Assembly (NCBI GenBank): GCA_019113665.1 | Contig: DXGW01000213.1 | Span: forward strand, 1 to 19,614 | DNA from: Candidatus Alistipes excrementipullorum | GTDB taxonomy: Bacteria > Bacteroidota > Bacteroidia > Bacteroidales > Rikenellaceae | DNA: 19,614 nucleotides | Reading direction: 5' to 3' | Shown here: positions 1 through 7,821 of the stretch, one piece after another | How positions within the stretch are numbered: position 1 is the stretch's first letter | How the letters are laid out: every line of letters begins with the position of its first letter | Translations under genes and position numbers: made by a program | Notes under the pieces: generated by a model | Database searches by the model: none | Seen by the model: the letters and a program-made list of their open reading frames with translations, nothing else | Told to the model about the DNA's origin: nothing

Positions 1-39
1 AAAGGCGAACAGGCAGTAAACGTGACTATAGTAGGATAA
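1..39 (+). CDS. Possible 3' end of an upstream gene (partial)
   Basis: Frame 1 is open from the window edge and reads KGEQAVNVTIVG before a TAA stop. A hairpin follows about 27 bases later with a pyrimidine-rich tail on the plus strand, which would fit the end of a plus-strand gene. Twelve residues are too few to assign a family, and a chance open frame of this size is quite possible. Confidence 0.3.
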   Translation, partial: KGEQAVNVTIVG

Positions 40-62
40 ATCAGACTATAATCGTAACACAA

Positions 63-100
63 GCGGCGGTACACTTCCCTCAGGGAAATGTACCGCTTTC
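63..100. terminator. Hairpin terminator between converging genes
   Basis: GGTACA (68-73) pairs with TGTACC (89-94), and TTCCC (75-79) with GGGAA (83-87) around a TCA loop, with one internal C/A mismatch and further pairing at the base. The plus-strand side continues GCTTTCTTC. It lies between the end of the CDF transporter on the minus strand and a possible plus-strand gene end, so it may stop transcription from both sides. Confidence 0.6.
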
Positions 101-131
101 TTCATGTCCGCCGCCATGCACCGGCCGAGAA

Positions 132-1043
132 TCAGCAACACTCCCCGCAGGCATCGCCGCGGTGTGTCTCGACCTCCAGCGTCGCGTGAGAAATACCGTG
201 GCGTGCGAGCAGTTTGCGCTCGGCAGCCCGGACTGCGTCGGATTGCGACATGTCGTCGACAACGATGTGTGCCGTGATGGCCGTCTCGGTGGTGCTCAAG
301 GCCCATACGTGCACATGATGTATCTCGCCGACGCCCTCGACCGTCTCCATCTCGCGTACAAGGGCACCTACGTCTATGCCTTCGGGGACACCGTCTACCG
401 CCAGCCTCAACGACGCCGTCAGCAGGTTCCACGACGAATAGACGATCACGGCCGCCACGACGATGCCGATGACGGGGTCGACGAACGTCCAGCCCGTAAG
501 CGAGATGACGATGCCCGAGACGACCACGCCGATCGAAACCAGCGCATCGAGCATCATGTGCAGATAGGCCCCCTTGACATTGAGGTCATGTTCCTTGCCG
601 CCCATGAGCAGCCGAGCCGAGACGAAGTTGACGACAACGCCCACCGCCGCCGTGACGGCCACGGTCCACCCCTCGATCACCTCGGGATTGAAGAACTTGC
701 GGACACTCTCCCATACGATGCCGATGACGGCCGCGAGCAGTATTACGGCGTTGACCAGCGAAATCAGCACCGAAGCCTTCTTGTAGCCGAACGTATAACG
801 CGTCGTGGCATGCTTCTGGACCAGTTTCACGGCAACGAGCGCCAGCAGCAGACCGGCAACATCGCTCAGGTTGTGCCCCGCATCGGCTATCAGGCCCATG
901 GAGCCCTGCCACAAGCCTACGCCGAACTCCGCAGCGGCATATGCCACATTGAATACTATACCTATGACCAGTGCACGGCCTATGGTCCCTGCCGTCAGCA
1001 GGTGCGAATGGTCGTGCGAATGATGATGACCTTCATGTCCCAT
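132..1043 (-). CDS. Cation diffusion facilitator (zinc-type metal/H+ antiporter)
   Basis: This 303-aa inner-membrane protein belongs to the CDF family, proton-driven exporters of Zn2+ and similar divalent metals. Hydrophobic segments fit the usual six transmembrane helices within residues 20-215. The metal site is readable as H57-x3-D61 in helix 2 (ADAGHNLSD) and H162-x3-D166 in helix 5, the HD/HD pattern typical of zinc-selective members. A cytoplasmic ferredoxin-like domain follows (about 218-295) with HHVHVW at 242-247. The N-terminus is rich in His (HEGHHHSHDHSH) and the protein ends in CGECC, both plausible metal-binding tails. I chose the ATG at 1043 because it starts the His-rich segment normal for the family; the frame stays open upstream, but that stretch covers the promoter. 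No good Shine-Dalgarno is visible. Its own promoter and the guaA terminator lie upstream. The exact metal cannot be told from sequence. Confidence 0.93.
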   Translation of the reverse strand: MGHEGHHHSHDHSHLLTAGTIGRALVIGIVFNVAYAAAEFGVGLWQGSMGLIADAGHNLSDVAGLLLALVAVKLVQKHATTRYTFGYKKASVLISLVNAVILLAAVIGIVWESVRKFFNPEVIEGWTVAVTAAVGVVVNFVSARLLMGGKEHDLNVKGAYLHMMLDALVSIGVVVSGIVISLTGWTFVDPVIGIVVAAVIVYSSWNLLTASLRLAVDGVPEGIDVGALVREMETVEGVGEIHHVHVWALSTTETAITAHIVVDDMSQSDAVRAAERKLLARHGISHATLEVETHRGDACGECC

Positions 1044-1066
1044 AACTGCAGATGTTTTTCGACCGA

Positions 1067-1097
1067 CAAAATTAATAAAAATATGCCGGAGTGTCAA
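1067..1097 (-). promoter_or_regulatory. Bacteroidetes-type promoter of the CDF transporter
   Basis: On the minus strand TTGACAC (1091-1097) is followed after 20 bases by TAATTTTG (1067-1074), which matches the Bacteroidetes consensus TTG/TAnnTTTG. Transcription would start roughly at 1060, giving a leader of about 15-20 nt before the ATG at 1043. Confidence 0.65.
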
Positions 1098-1108
1098 ATC
1101 CCGGCATA
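1082..1108. repeat. 8-bp inverted repeat around the -33 box
   Basis: TATGCCGG (1082-1089) and CCGGCATA (1101-1108) are perfect inverted copies separated by 11 bases containing the TTGACA of the CDF promoter. On the minus strand the right copy runs into TATTTTTATTAATTTT, so it could be a second terminator for guaA, an operator for the CDF gene, or both. Confidence 0.6.
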
Positions 1109-1118
1109 CTGCCGCCTC

Positions 1119-1160
1119 AAAAAAAAGGGCGGGGTCTTCCATCGCGGAAAACCCCGTCCC
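1119..1160 (-). terminator. Rho-independent terminator of guaBA
   Basis: On the minus strand GGACGGGGT pairs with ACCCCGCCC, extended by TTTCC/GGAAG around a short loop, followed by eight T (1119-1126). It starts 27 bases after the guaA stop. Confidence 0.85.
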
Positions 1161-1186
1161 TGCATCGGCGCATACCGGCCGTACGC

Positions 1187-2713
1187 CTATTCCCACTCGA
1201 TCGTGGCGGGCGGTTTCGACGATATGTCATAGACTACGCGGTTGACCCCCTTGACCTTGTTTATGATGTCATTCGACACGTCGGCAAGGAACTCATAGGG
1301 AAGGTGTACCCAGTCGGCCGTCATGCCGTCGGTCGAGGCCACGGCGCGCAAAGCAACGCAACTCTCGTATGTACGCTCGTCACCCATGACTCCCACGCTC
1401 TTGACCGGGAGCAGAATGGCCCCCGCCTGCCATACCTTGTCGTAGAGACCCGACTTGCGCAGAGCGTCGATGAAGATCTTGTCGACCTCCTGAAGTATGG
1501 CCACACGCTCGGGAGTAACCTCGCCCAGAACCCTGATCGCAAGGCCCGGACCCGGGAAGGGGTGGCGGTTGAGTATCAGCGGATCGATGCCGAGGGTACG
1601 GCCCACACGACGTACCTCGTCCTTGAAGAGCAGACGCAAAGGCTCGACAACCTTGAGGTTCATCTTCTCGGGAAGTCCGCCCACATTGTGGTGCGACTTG
1701 ATCGTCGCCGAGGGACCGTTGACCGATACCGACTCTATGACGTCGGGATATATCGTACCCTGCGCCAGCCACTTGACATTCTCAAGCTGCTGCGCCTCGA
1801 TATTGAAGACCTCGACGAAATCACGACCTATGGCCTTGCGTTTCTTCTCGGGATCGGTCTGGCCCTTAAGGTCGTCGAAGAAGCGTTTGTGAGCCTTCAC
1901 GCCCTTGACGTTCAGACCCATGCCCTGGTATGATGCCAGCACCTCGTCGAACTCGTCCTTGCGCAGAAGGCCCGAATCGACGAATATGCAGTAGAGATTG
2001 CTGCCTATGGCCTTGTGGAGCAGTACGGCGGCGACAGTCGAATCGACACCGCCCGAAAGACCGAGAACCACCTTGTCGTCGCCGAGTTTGGCACGCAGCT
2101 CCGCAACCGTCGTCTCGACGAAACTCTCCGACGTCCACGACTGCGAACAGCCGCAGATGCCGACTACGAAGTTGCGCAGCAACTGGCTGCCGTCCGTCGA
2201 ATGGTAGACCTCCGGGTGGAACTGTATGCCCCACGTCCGCTCGCCTTCGATACGGTAGGCCGCAACGCGGACATCGTCCGTGCTTGCCACGATGTGATAT
2301 TCGGCCGGAACCGACGTGATCGTGTCGCCGTGCGACATCCACACCTGCGTAGGCGAAGGAAGTTCGCGCATCAGCTCATCGTCACCGTCGGCAACGGTCA
2401 GCATGGCACGTCCGTACTCGCGGCTGGGCGCCGGCTGGACCTCGCCTCCGTATGCCGACGCAAGATACTGCGCCCCGTAGCATACACCCAAAAGCGGAAG
2501 TACGCCCTTGATGCCGCCAAGATCGGGGACAGGAGCATTTGCATCGCGCACCGACGAAGGACTGCCCGAAAGGATCACGCCCCTGACCGTATCGTCAATG
2601 GCCGGAATCTTGTTGTACGGGTGTATCTCGCAATAGACGTTCATTTCACGCACGCGGCGTGCAATGAGCTGGGTATATTGCGACCCGAAATCGAGAATCA
2701 ATATTTTTTCCAT
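1187..2713 (-). CDS. guaA: GMP synthase (glutamine-hydrolysing)
   Basis: GuaA converts XMP to GMP in the cytoplasm using ATP and ammonia from glutamine, the last step of guanine nucleotide synthesis. The 508-aa product has the normal full length. The N-terminal class I amidotransferase domain (about 1-190) carries nucleophile C78 in GVCYGAQ and the H166/E168 pair in FHPEV. The ATP pyrophosphatase domain has the P-loop SGGVDS at 220-225, and the C-terminal dimerisation domain ends in the typical KPPATIEWE. The ATG at 2713 gives the standard start MEKILILDFGSQYTQLIARR; an upstream in-frame extension is not family-like. The gene lies 79 bp after guaB and probably shares its transcript, as in the common guaBA order. 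No clear Shine-Dalgarno is seen, and a short open frame overlaps the start. Confidence 0.98.
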   Translation of the reverse strand: MEKILILDFGSQYTQLIARRVREMNVYCEIHPYNKIPAIDDTVRGVILSGSPSSVRDANAPVPDLGGIKGVLPLLGVCYGAQYLASAYGGEVQPAPSREYGRAMLTVADGDDELMRELPSPTQVWMSHGDTITSVPAEYHIVASTDDVRVAAYRIEGERTWGIQFHPEVYHSTDGSQLLRNFVVGICGCSQSWTSESFVETTVAELRAKLGDDKVVLGLSGGVDSTVAAVLLHKAIGSNLYCIFVDSGLLRKDEFDEVLASYQGMGLNVKGVKAHKRFFDDLKGQTDPEKKRKAIGRDFVEVFNIEAQQLENVKWLAQGTIYPDVIESVSVNGPSATIKSHHNVGGLPEKMNLKVVEPLRLLFKDEVRRVGRTLGIDPLILNRHPFPGPGLAIRVLGEVTPERVAILQEVDKIFIDALRKSGLYDKVWQAGAILLPVKSVGVMGDERTYESCVALRAVASTDGMTADWVHLPYEFLADVSNDIINKVKGVNRVVYDISSKPPATIEWE

Positions 2714-2733
2714 CGGTAAAATGTTGTTTTCAT
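2698..2733 (-). CDS. Possible 11-aa leader peptide overlapping the guaA start
   Basis: A short frame reads MKTTFYRWKKY then TGA, starting 20 bases upstream of the guaA ATG and ending inside guaA in another frame. ACGGA just before its ATG could be a weak ribosome site. Translation through it would pass over the guaA start, so it could affect guaA translation. It could equally be chance; only its position and its own start and stop support it. Confidence 0.2.
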   Translation of the reverse strand: MKTTFYRWKKY

Positions 2734-2792
2734 TCCGTATGCGGACGTGGTCCGGCTCCGCACGCCGAACCCGCCGCAGATAAACATGAAGC

Positions 2793-4268
2793 CTATCGCT
2801 CGCTCGAATAGTTCGGAGCCTCACGCGTGATGGCCACGTCGTGCGGGTGGCTTTCAAGCATGCCCGACGAAGTGATGCGTATGAACTTCGCGCTCTTGAG
2901 CGCCTCGATGTTCTTCGCACCGCAGTAGCCCATGCCCGAACGAAGTCCGCCGACAAGTTGGTAGACCGTCTCGCTCAGGCTGCCCTTGAACGGAACACGT
3001 GCAACGACACCTTCGGGTACGAGCTTGCTGACGTTGGTTTCGTCGCCCTGGAAATAGCGGTCCTTCGAACCGGCCTTCATGGCGTCGATCGAACCCATGC
3101 CGCGGTAGGTCTTGAACTTGCGGCCGTTGTATATGATCGTCTCGCCCGGAGCCTCCTCCACTCCGGCAAACATCGAACCTATCATCACACAGTCACCGCC
3201 AGCGGCCAGAGCCTTGACGATGTCACCCGAATAGCGGAGGCCTCCGTCGGCTATCAACGGAATACCGTGCCTGCGGGCTACGGTCGACGCATCGTATATG
3301 GCCGACAACTGCGGCACGCCTACTCCGGCAATGATGCGCGTCGTGCAGATCGAACCGGGACCTATGCCGACCTTGATGCCGTCGACACCCTCATTGATGA
3401 GGAACTCGGCCGCCTCGGCCGTAGCGATGTTGCCGACAACGACGTCGAGCTGCGGATACTCGGCCTTTACCTTGCGCAGAAGCGCCACGACTCCCTTGGA
3501 GTGGCCGTGGGCCGTATCTATGACTATCGCGTCGACGTCCTCGGCAACAAGGGCCTTGACACGGTCCATTGCGTCGGGCGTCACACCCACACCTGCGGCT
3601 ACGCGCAGACGGCCCTTGTCGTCCTTGCACGCATTGGGGTGATCCTGCACCTTGGTTATATCCTTATAGGTAATGAGCCCGACCAGACGGCCTTCGTCGT
3701 CCACTACGGGCAGCTTTTCGATCTTGTTGTTGAGAAGTATGTCCGACGCGTGCTCCAGAGCCGAATTGTGAGTCGTGATCAGGCGCTCCGACGGAGTCAT
3801 AACCTCGCTGATCGAACGCTTCATGTCTCGCTGGAAACGCAGGTCGCGGTTGGTGACGATACCGATAAGCCTGCGGTCTTCGGCCACGACCGGAATGCCG
3901 CCGATGCGGTTGTCGTGCATCAGGCGCAGAGCATCGCCGACGGTCTGGTCCTTCGAGATGGTGATCGGGTCGTAGATCATGCCGTTCTCGGCACGCTTGA
4001 CACGGCGTACCTGCGCTGCCTGCTCGGCTATGGTCATGTTTTTGTGGATCACACCGATACCTCCCTCGCGGGCAAGCGCTATGGCCATCTCCGCCTCGGT
4101 AACGGTATCCATGGCGGCGGACACAATCGGGATATTGAGATTGATATTACGCGAAAAACGGCTTCGGAGATCGACTTCTCGCGGCAACACTTCTGAATAG
4201 GCGGGCACAAGCAGAACATCATCGAATGTCAGTCCTTCAGGTTGTACCCTTTCATTGATAAATGACAT
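2793..4268 (-). CDS. guaB: IMP dehydrogenase
   Basis: GuaB oxidises IMP to XMP with NAD+, the committed and usually rate-limiting step toward guanine nucleotides. The 491-aa protein has the normal length: a TIM barrel interrupted by two CBS domains (about 95-150 and 155-212) that commonly sense adenine/guanine nucleotides. The catalytic loop GPGSICTTR holds the nucleophile C308, and DTAHGHS at 251-257 belongs to the NAD/IMP site. The start at 4268 gives MSFINERVQPEGLTFDDVLL, the usual N-terminus; 21 further in-frame codons upstream read through the likely promoter and were rejected. The gene precedes guaA on the same strand, so IMP is taken to GMP by one transcription unit. A TAnnTTTG element lies 24-31 bases upstream of the ATG. 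Confidence 0.98.
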   Translation of the reverse strand: MSFINERVQPEGLTFDDVLLVPAYSEVLPREVDLRSRFSRNINLNIPIVSAAMDTVTEAEMAIALAREGGIGVIHKNMTIAEQAAQVRRVKRAENGMIYDPITISKDQTVGDALRLMHDNRIGGIPVVAEDRRLIGIVTNRDLRFQRDMKRSISEVMTPSERLITTHNSALEHASDILLNNKIEKLPVVDDEGRLVGLITYKDITKVQDHPNACKDDKGRLRVAAGVGVTPDAMDRVKALVAEDVDAIVIDTAHGHSKGVVALLRKVKAEYPQLDVVVGNIATAEAAEFLINEGVDGIKVGIGPGSICTTRIIAGVGVPQLSAIYDASTVARRHGIPLIADGGLRYSGDIVKALAAGGDCVMIGSMFAGVEEAPGETIIYNGRKFKTYRGMGSIDAMKAGSKDRYFQGDETNVSKLVPEGVVARVPFKGSLSETVYQLVGGLRSGMGYCGAKNIEALKSAKFIRITSSGMLESHPHDVAITREAPNYSSER

Positions 4269-4291
4269 AGGACTTCGGGTTTTGTTGCTCG

Positions 4292-4299
4292 CAAAAGTA
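4292..4299 (-). promoter_or_regulatory. Probable -7 element of the guaBA promoter
   Basis: The minus strand reads TACTTTTG, a match to TAnnTTTG, 23 bases before the guaB ATG and beyond the glnS terminator. No clear TTG is found at the expected distance, so the upstream half is weak. Confidence 0.4.
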
Positions 4300-4385
4300 A
4301 GGATAATTTTCGGCATGGCATAGCCCCGCAATGGAATATTGTCAATATTTTATCAACAATTTCACACATGGCCCCCGCCGGGCAT

Positions 4386-4421
4386 AAAAAAGACGTTCGC
4401 CGCAGTCGTGCGGCGAACGTC
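4386..4421 (-). terminator. Strong Rho-independent terminator of glnS
   Basis: A perfect 13-bp stem (GACGTTCGCCGCA at 4392-4404 on the plus strand with its complement at 4409-4421) closes a 4-base loop and is followed on the minus strand by six T (4386-4391). It begins 22 bases after the glnS stop. Confidence 0.92.
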
Positions 4422-4443
4422 CCATGCACACGGGTTACGCGTG

Positions 4444-6123
4444 CTACTTGTTGATCTTGGCCCACGAATCCTTCAGTGTCACCGTACGGTTGAACACCAG
4501 ATGTTCGGGAGTCGAATCGGTATCGGGGCAGAAATAACCCACTCGTTCGAACTGGACGGTCTTGCCGACGGGCTGCTCGCGCAACGACGGCTCGAGCCAT
4601 GCCCTGATCTTGACCATGGAGTTCGGATTGAGGTTGTCCTCCCACGAAGTCTGGCCCTCCGACGTATCGTTCGGGTCCTCCGTGCGGAAAAGCGTGTCGA
4701 ACAGACGGACTTCGGCCTCGACTGCATGGCGTGCCGATACCCAGTGGATAACACCCTTCACGCGGCGGCCGTCGCTCGACGAACCTTCACCCGACTGCGG
4801 GTCGTACGTGCAGCGCAACTCGACGATGTTGCCCTCGGCGTCCTTGACAACCTCCTCGCACTTGATCAGGTAGGAGTAACGCAGACGAACCTCGCCGCCC
4901 GGCTGCAGACGGAAATACTTCTTCGGAGGATTCTCCATGAAGTCGTCACGCTCGATGTAGAGCTCGCGCGAGAACGGCACTTCACGCGTACCGGCGCCCT
5001 CGTCCTCGGGATTGTTCACGCAGCGGAACATCTCGACCTTATCCTCGGGATAGTTCGTGATAACGACCTTGAGCGGGTTGAGAACCGCCATGCGGCGCTC
5101 GGCAACGCGGTTCAGGTCCTCGCGGACGCAATACTCCAGCTTGCCCAGGTCGATGACGTTGTCGCGCTTGGCCACTCCCACCATCTCGGCGAAAGCACGG
5201 ACCGATGCCGGCGTATAGCCCTTGCGGCGCAACGCGCAGATGGTCGGCATGCGCGGGTCGTCCCAGCCCATGACTACCCCCTCGTTAACCAGTTTGAGCA
5301 GGTTGCGCTTCGACATCATCGTATAGGTGAGGTTCAGGCGCGCAAATTCGTACTGGTGCGAGGGATATATGTCGAGCGCCTGTATGAACCAGTCGTACAG
5401 CGGACGGTGAACGTCGAACTCGAGCGTACAGATCGAATGGGTGATGCGCTCGATCGAGTCGCTCTGGCCGTGGGCGTAGTCGTACATCGGGTAGATGCAC
5501 CACTTGTTGCCCGTGCGGTGGTGCTCGGCGTGGATTATGCGGTACATGATCGGGTCGCGGAAGAGCATGTTCGGGTGAGCCATGTCGATCTTCGCACGCA
5601 GCACCTTCGAACCGTCGGGAAACTCACCGGCACGCATGCGCTCGAACAGGTCGAGGTTCTCCTCGACCGAGCGGTTGCGCCACGGAGACTCCTTGCCCGG
5701 CTCCGAAACCGTACCGCGGGTCTCGCGTATCTGCTCCTGCGTCTGGTCGTCGACATAGGCCAGGCCCTTCTTTATGAGGACTATCGCCCACTCGTAAAGC
5801 TGGTCGAAATAGTCCGACGCATAACGCTCGACGGCCCAGTCGAACCCGAGCCAGTGTATGTCGCGCTTGATCGAGTCGACATACTCGACGTCCTCCTTGA
5901 CGGGGTTGGTATCGTCGAAACGCAGGTTGCACTTGCCGCCGTACTTCTTCGCAAGGCCGAAGTTGATGCAGATGCTCTTGGCATGGCCTATGTGAAGGTA
6001 TCCGTTCGGCTCGGGCGGGAAACGGGTCTGAACACGCGTTTCGCCCCTGGCGATGGACTCTTCGATGATCTCTTCGAGGAAGTTCAACGACTTCTCCCTG
6101 GTTTCATTGGTTTCTGTTGCCAT
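4444..6123 (-). CDS. glnS: Glutaminyl-tRNA synthetase
   Basis: GlnRS is a cytoplasmic class I synthetase that charges tRNA-Gln with glutamine. Its presence suggests direct charging rather than sole reliance on the Asp/Glu-tRNA amidotransferase route. The 559-aa product is a full-length bacterial-type enzyme: PPEPNGYLHIGHAKS holds the HIGH motif at 44-47, and MSKR at 270-273 is the KMSKS equivalent; the anticodon-binding beta-barrels fill the C-terminal half. The ATG at 6123 was chosen; an upstream in-frame TTG (6132) exists but AAGGAA sits at the right distance for the ATG. The gene begins 5 bases after the stop of an outer membrane protein gene, and its ribosome site lies inside that gene's last codons, so translation is probably coupled. 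Confidence 0.98.
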   Translation of the reverse strand: MATETNETREKSLNFLEEIIEESIARGETRVQTRFPPEPNGYLHIGHAKSICINFGLAKKYGGKCNLRFDDTNPVKEDVEYVDSIKRDIHWLGFDWAVERYASDYFDQLYEWAIVLIKKGLAYVDDQTQEQIRETRGTVSEPGKESPWRNRSVEENLDLFERMRAGEFPDGSKVLRAKIDMAHPNMLFRDPIMYRIIHAEHHRTGNKWCIYPMYDYAHGQSDSIERITHSICTLEFDVHRPLYDWFIQALDIYPSHQYEFARLNLTYTMMSKRNLLKLVNEGVVMGWDDPRMPTICALRRKGYTPASVRAFAEMVGVAKRDNVIDLGKLEYCVREDLNRVAERRMAVLNPLKVVITNYPEDKVEMFRCVNNPEDEGAGTREVPFSRELYIERDDFMENPPKKYFRLQPGGEVRLRYSYLIKCEEVVKDAEGNIVELRCTYDPQSGEGSSSDGRRVKGVIHWVSARHAVEAEVRLFDTLFRTEDPNDTSEGQTSWEDNLNPNSMVKIRAWLEPSLREQPVGKTVQFERVGYFCPDTDSTPEHLVFNRTVTLKDSWAKINK

Positions 6124-6128
6124 ATGTT

Positions 6129-7199
6129 TCAATTCCTTTTGTGATTGCGTTTGTCATAAAGCGTCGGGCATATGCGGGCCGATATGCCGACAAGCTGCTG
6201 GTAATAGACGCGCCCGCCCGTACACTGCAGCACCATCTCGGCACGGACCGAGACACTGTCGTTGGCGAAACTCCGCTCGTAACCTATGCCCGTGCGGTTG
6301 TAGACCTTGTGCGGGGTGCCGTAGAACGGGTCGCCCGTATAGAGGTCGTCGGCGTAGGCCAGTCCGTCCTTGCCCGTGCGGTCGTAGAACGGCATGAGGT
6401 TCCCGCCGACATAGAGGTCGTTCGATATGAAGACACCCCAGCGGCTCATGCGGAAGCTCAGCTCGCCGCCCATGGGCAGTTTCCAACCCTCCTCCAGCAT
6501 GCGGTCGCGCTGCATGCCCAGAAGGTAGCCAAGACGTATGTCGAAGTCGAAAAAGGCCGTGAACCGGGCACCGATATAGGGATTGAGCAGGAAGTTGTCC
6601 ACAACGTTGCTCATGAATGTCGAACGGTTGGCGTAGTGCTGCATCGAGAACGACACGCCTGCATCGAAGTACTTTGCGAAGCCCCCTCCCGCAGAGAAGA
6701 GTATGCGGAACTTCTCGCGCGTCTGCGGAGAGTAAAGCCCCTCCCAGTCGATGGCGAACTCGGCGAACGAGTTGCGGCCGCGGTAGTTCATCGCTATGCC
6801 CTGCACCAGAGGATTGTAGATGAGCGTAGAGTCGCTGTAGAAGGCACGCGAATAGCGTCCGATGAGATTGTTACGTTCGAATATTCCGGCGTATGCACCG
6901 TACTTCTCGTTCTTGAAACGGTAGTAGGCCACCATGTTGGCGTCGTCAAGAAAACGGCTCGAACCGAAGTCCTTGAGCAGTTCGGCGCCGACAATGACCG
7001 AATGGCGGTCGTTCCAGCGGTAGCCTATCGTCGGGGTCATGCGGACGGCAAAGATCGTCCGCGAGGTGCCGCAGTCGCTGCCCGTGTACTCCGTATTGTC
7101 GAAGTGCGTCGACACCTCGCCCGAGAAGAAGAGCTCCTGGGCCGCAACCGTCCCGCACAGTGCAGTCATGAATATGCAGGCAAGTAACTTTTTAACCAT
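6129..7199 (-). CDS. Putative outer membrane beta-barrel protein, function unknown
   Basis: The 356-aa product begins with a clear signal peptide (MVKKLLACIFMTALCGTVAA, cleavage expected near residue 20-21). The rest alternates hydrophobic/aromatic and polar residues with many Tyr, Phe and Gly and short turns, as in outer membrane barrels; for example GGELSFRMSRWGVFISNDLY. I do not recognise a named family or a catalytic motif. The start at 7199 was chosen because it places the signal peptide at the N-terminus; 14 further codons upstream are not signal-like. It is the first gene of a two-gene unit with glnS, 5 bases downstream, which is an unusual partner. A role in surface structure or substrate passage is possible but is only inference from the fold-like pattern. 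Confidence 0.8.
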   Translation of the reverse strand: MVKKLLACIFMTALCGTVAAQELFFSGEVSTHFDNTEYTGSDCGTSRTIFAVRMTPTIGYRWNDRHSVIVGAELLKDFGSSRFLDDANMVAYYRFKNEKYGAYAGIFERNNLIGRYSRAFYSDSTLIYNPLVQGIAMNYRGRNSFAEFAIDWEGLYSPQTREKFRILFSAGGGFAKYFDAGVSFSMQHYANRSTFMSNVVDNFLLNPYIGARFTAFFDFDIRLGYLLGMQRDRMLEEGWKLPMGGELSFRMSRWGVFISNDLYVGGNLMPFYDRTGKDGLAYADDLYTGDPFYGTPHKVYNRTGIGYERSFANDSVSVRAEMVLQCTGGRVYYQQLVGISARICPTLYDKRNHKRN

Positions 7200-7228
7200 C
7201 TGCGTCACAAAATATCCGATTAGGGCCT

Positions 7229-7236
7229 CAAAAATA
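7229..7236 (-). promoter_or_regulatory. Possible -7 element for the barrel protein/glnS unit
   Basis: The minus strand reads TATTTTTG, matching TAnnTTTG, 29 bases before the ATG at 7199 in an A/T-rich divergent spacer (7200-7284). A matching TTG upstream is not evident. Confidence 0.35.
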
Positions 7237-7258
7237 GGCAAAATATTTTTAATAGTTT

Positions 7259-7266
7259 TAATTTTG
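7259..7266 (+). promoter_or_regulatory. Possible -7 element for the RNA methyltransferase gene
   Basis: TAATTTTG matches TAnnTTTG and lies 18 bases before the ATG at 7285, which would leave a very short leader. No good TTG is seen about 20 bases upstream. Confidence 0.4.
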
Positions 7267-7284
7267 CGGCAAAATCATGGAGCC

Positions 7285-7821
7285 ATGAGAAAAATTACCA
7301 ACGCAGAACTGCATCGTCCGTCGGTCGAGGAGTTTGCACGCATGGAGAAGACTCCGGTGACGGTCGTGCTCGACAACGTCCGCTCGGCACAGAACGTCGG
7401 CTCGTTCTTCCGCACGGGCGACGCCTTCGCAATCGAACATCTGGCACTGTGCGGAATCACCGCCACACCGCCGAACCGCGAAATACACAAGACAGCCCTC
7501 GGGGCCGAGGAGAGCGTCGCATGGAGCCGTTATGCGACAACGGCCGAATGTCTGCAACACCTGCGCGGCGAAGGATACACCATCATCGCCATAGAGCAGG
7601 TCGAGGGTGCATCGATGCTCGGCAGCTTCCGCACCGAACCGGGGCGCAAATATGCCCTCGTATTCGGAAACGAGGTCGAAGGCGTCGACCAGCAGGTCGT
7701 CGACATGTGCGACGGGGCAATAGAGATACCGCAGGCCGGAACCAAGCATTCGCTCAACGTCGCCGTGTCGGGAGGAGTCGTTTTGTGGGATTTATTTTGC
7801 CAAATTCGATTAAAGCCCTAA
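7285..7821 (+). CDS. SpoU/TrmH-family RNA 2'-O-methyltransferase
   Basis: This 178-aa protein is a single-domain SPOUT methyltransferase that should use S-adenosylmethionine to methylate a ribose 2'-OH in tRNA or rRNA. The three family motifs are visible: LDNVRSAQNVGSFFRT with the conserved Asn and Arg, ALVFGNEVEGV near the SAM-binding knot, and IEIPQAGTKHSLNVAVSGGV, the knot's final loop. It lacks the N-terminal RNA-binding extension of RlmB-like enzymes, so it is a short form and its target RNA cannot be named. The ATG at 7285 starts just before the conserved domain; the frame is open upstream but reads through the promoter region and antisense to the barrel gene. panB follows 37 bases later from a promoter overlapping this gene's end. 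Confidence 0.92.
   Translation: MRKITNAELHRPSVEEFARMEKTPVTVVLDNVRSAQNVGSFFRTGDAFAIEHLALCGITATPPNREIHKTALGAEESVAWSRYATTAECLQHLRGEGYTIIAIEQVEGASMLGSFRTEPGRKYALVFGNEVEGVDQQVVDMCDGAIEIPQAGTKHSLNVAVSGGVVLWDLFCQIRLKP

Noticed and set aside
162..1232. Plus-strand open frame across the CDF gene
   Set aside because: Its translation is low in sense (many Arg, Asp, His runs) and lies opposite a well-supported transporter.
2740..2762. TGCGGA/TCCGCA inverted repeat between guaB and guaA as a terminator
   Set aside because: The stem is only six pairs with an 11-base loop and no T tract; a guaBA read-through transcript seems more likely.
2841..4196. Plus-strand open frame across guaB
   Set aside because: Antisense to IMP dehydrogenase with no domain signal.
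4339..6144. A 601-codon open frame on the plus strand across glnS
   Set aside because: It is fully antisense to a clear GlnRS gene, has Arg/Val/Leu-biased composition and no recognisable domain. Long antisense frames are expected in GC-rich genes.
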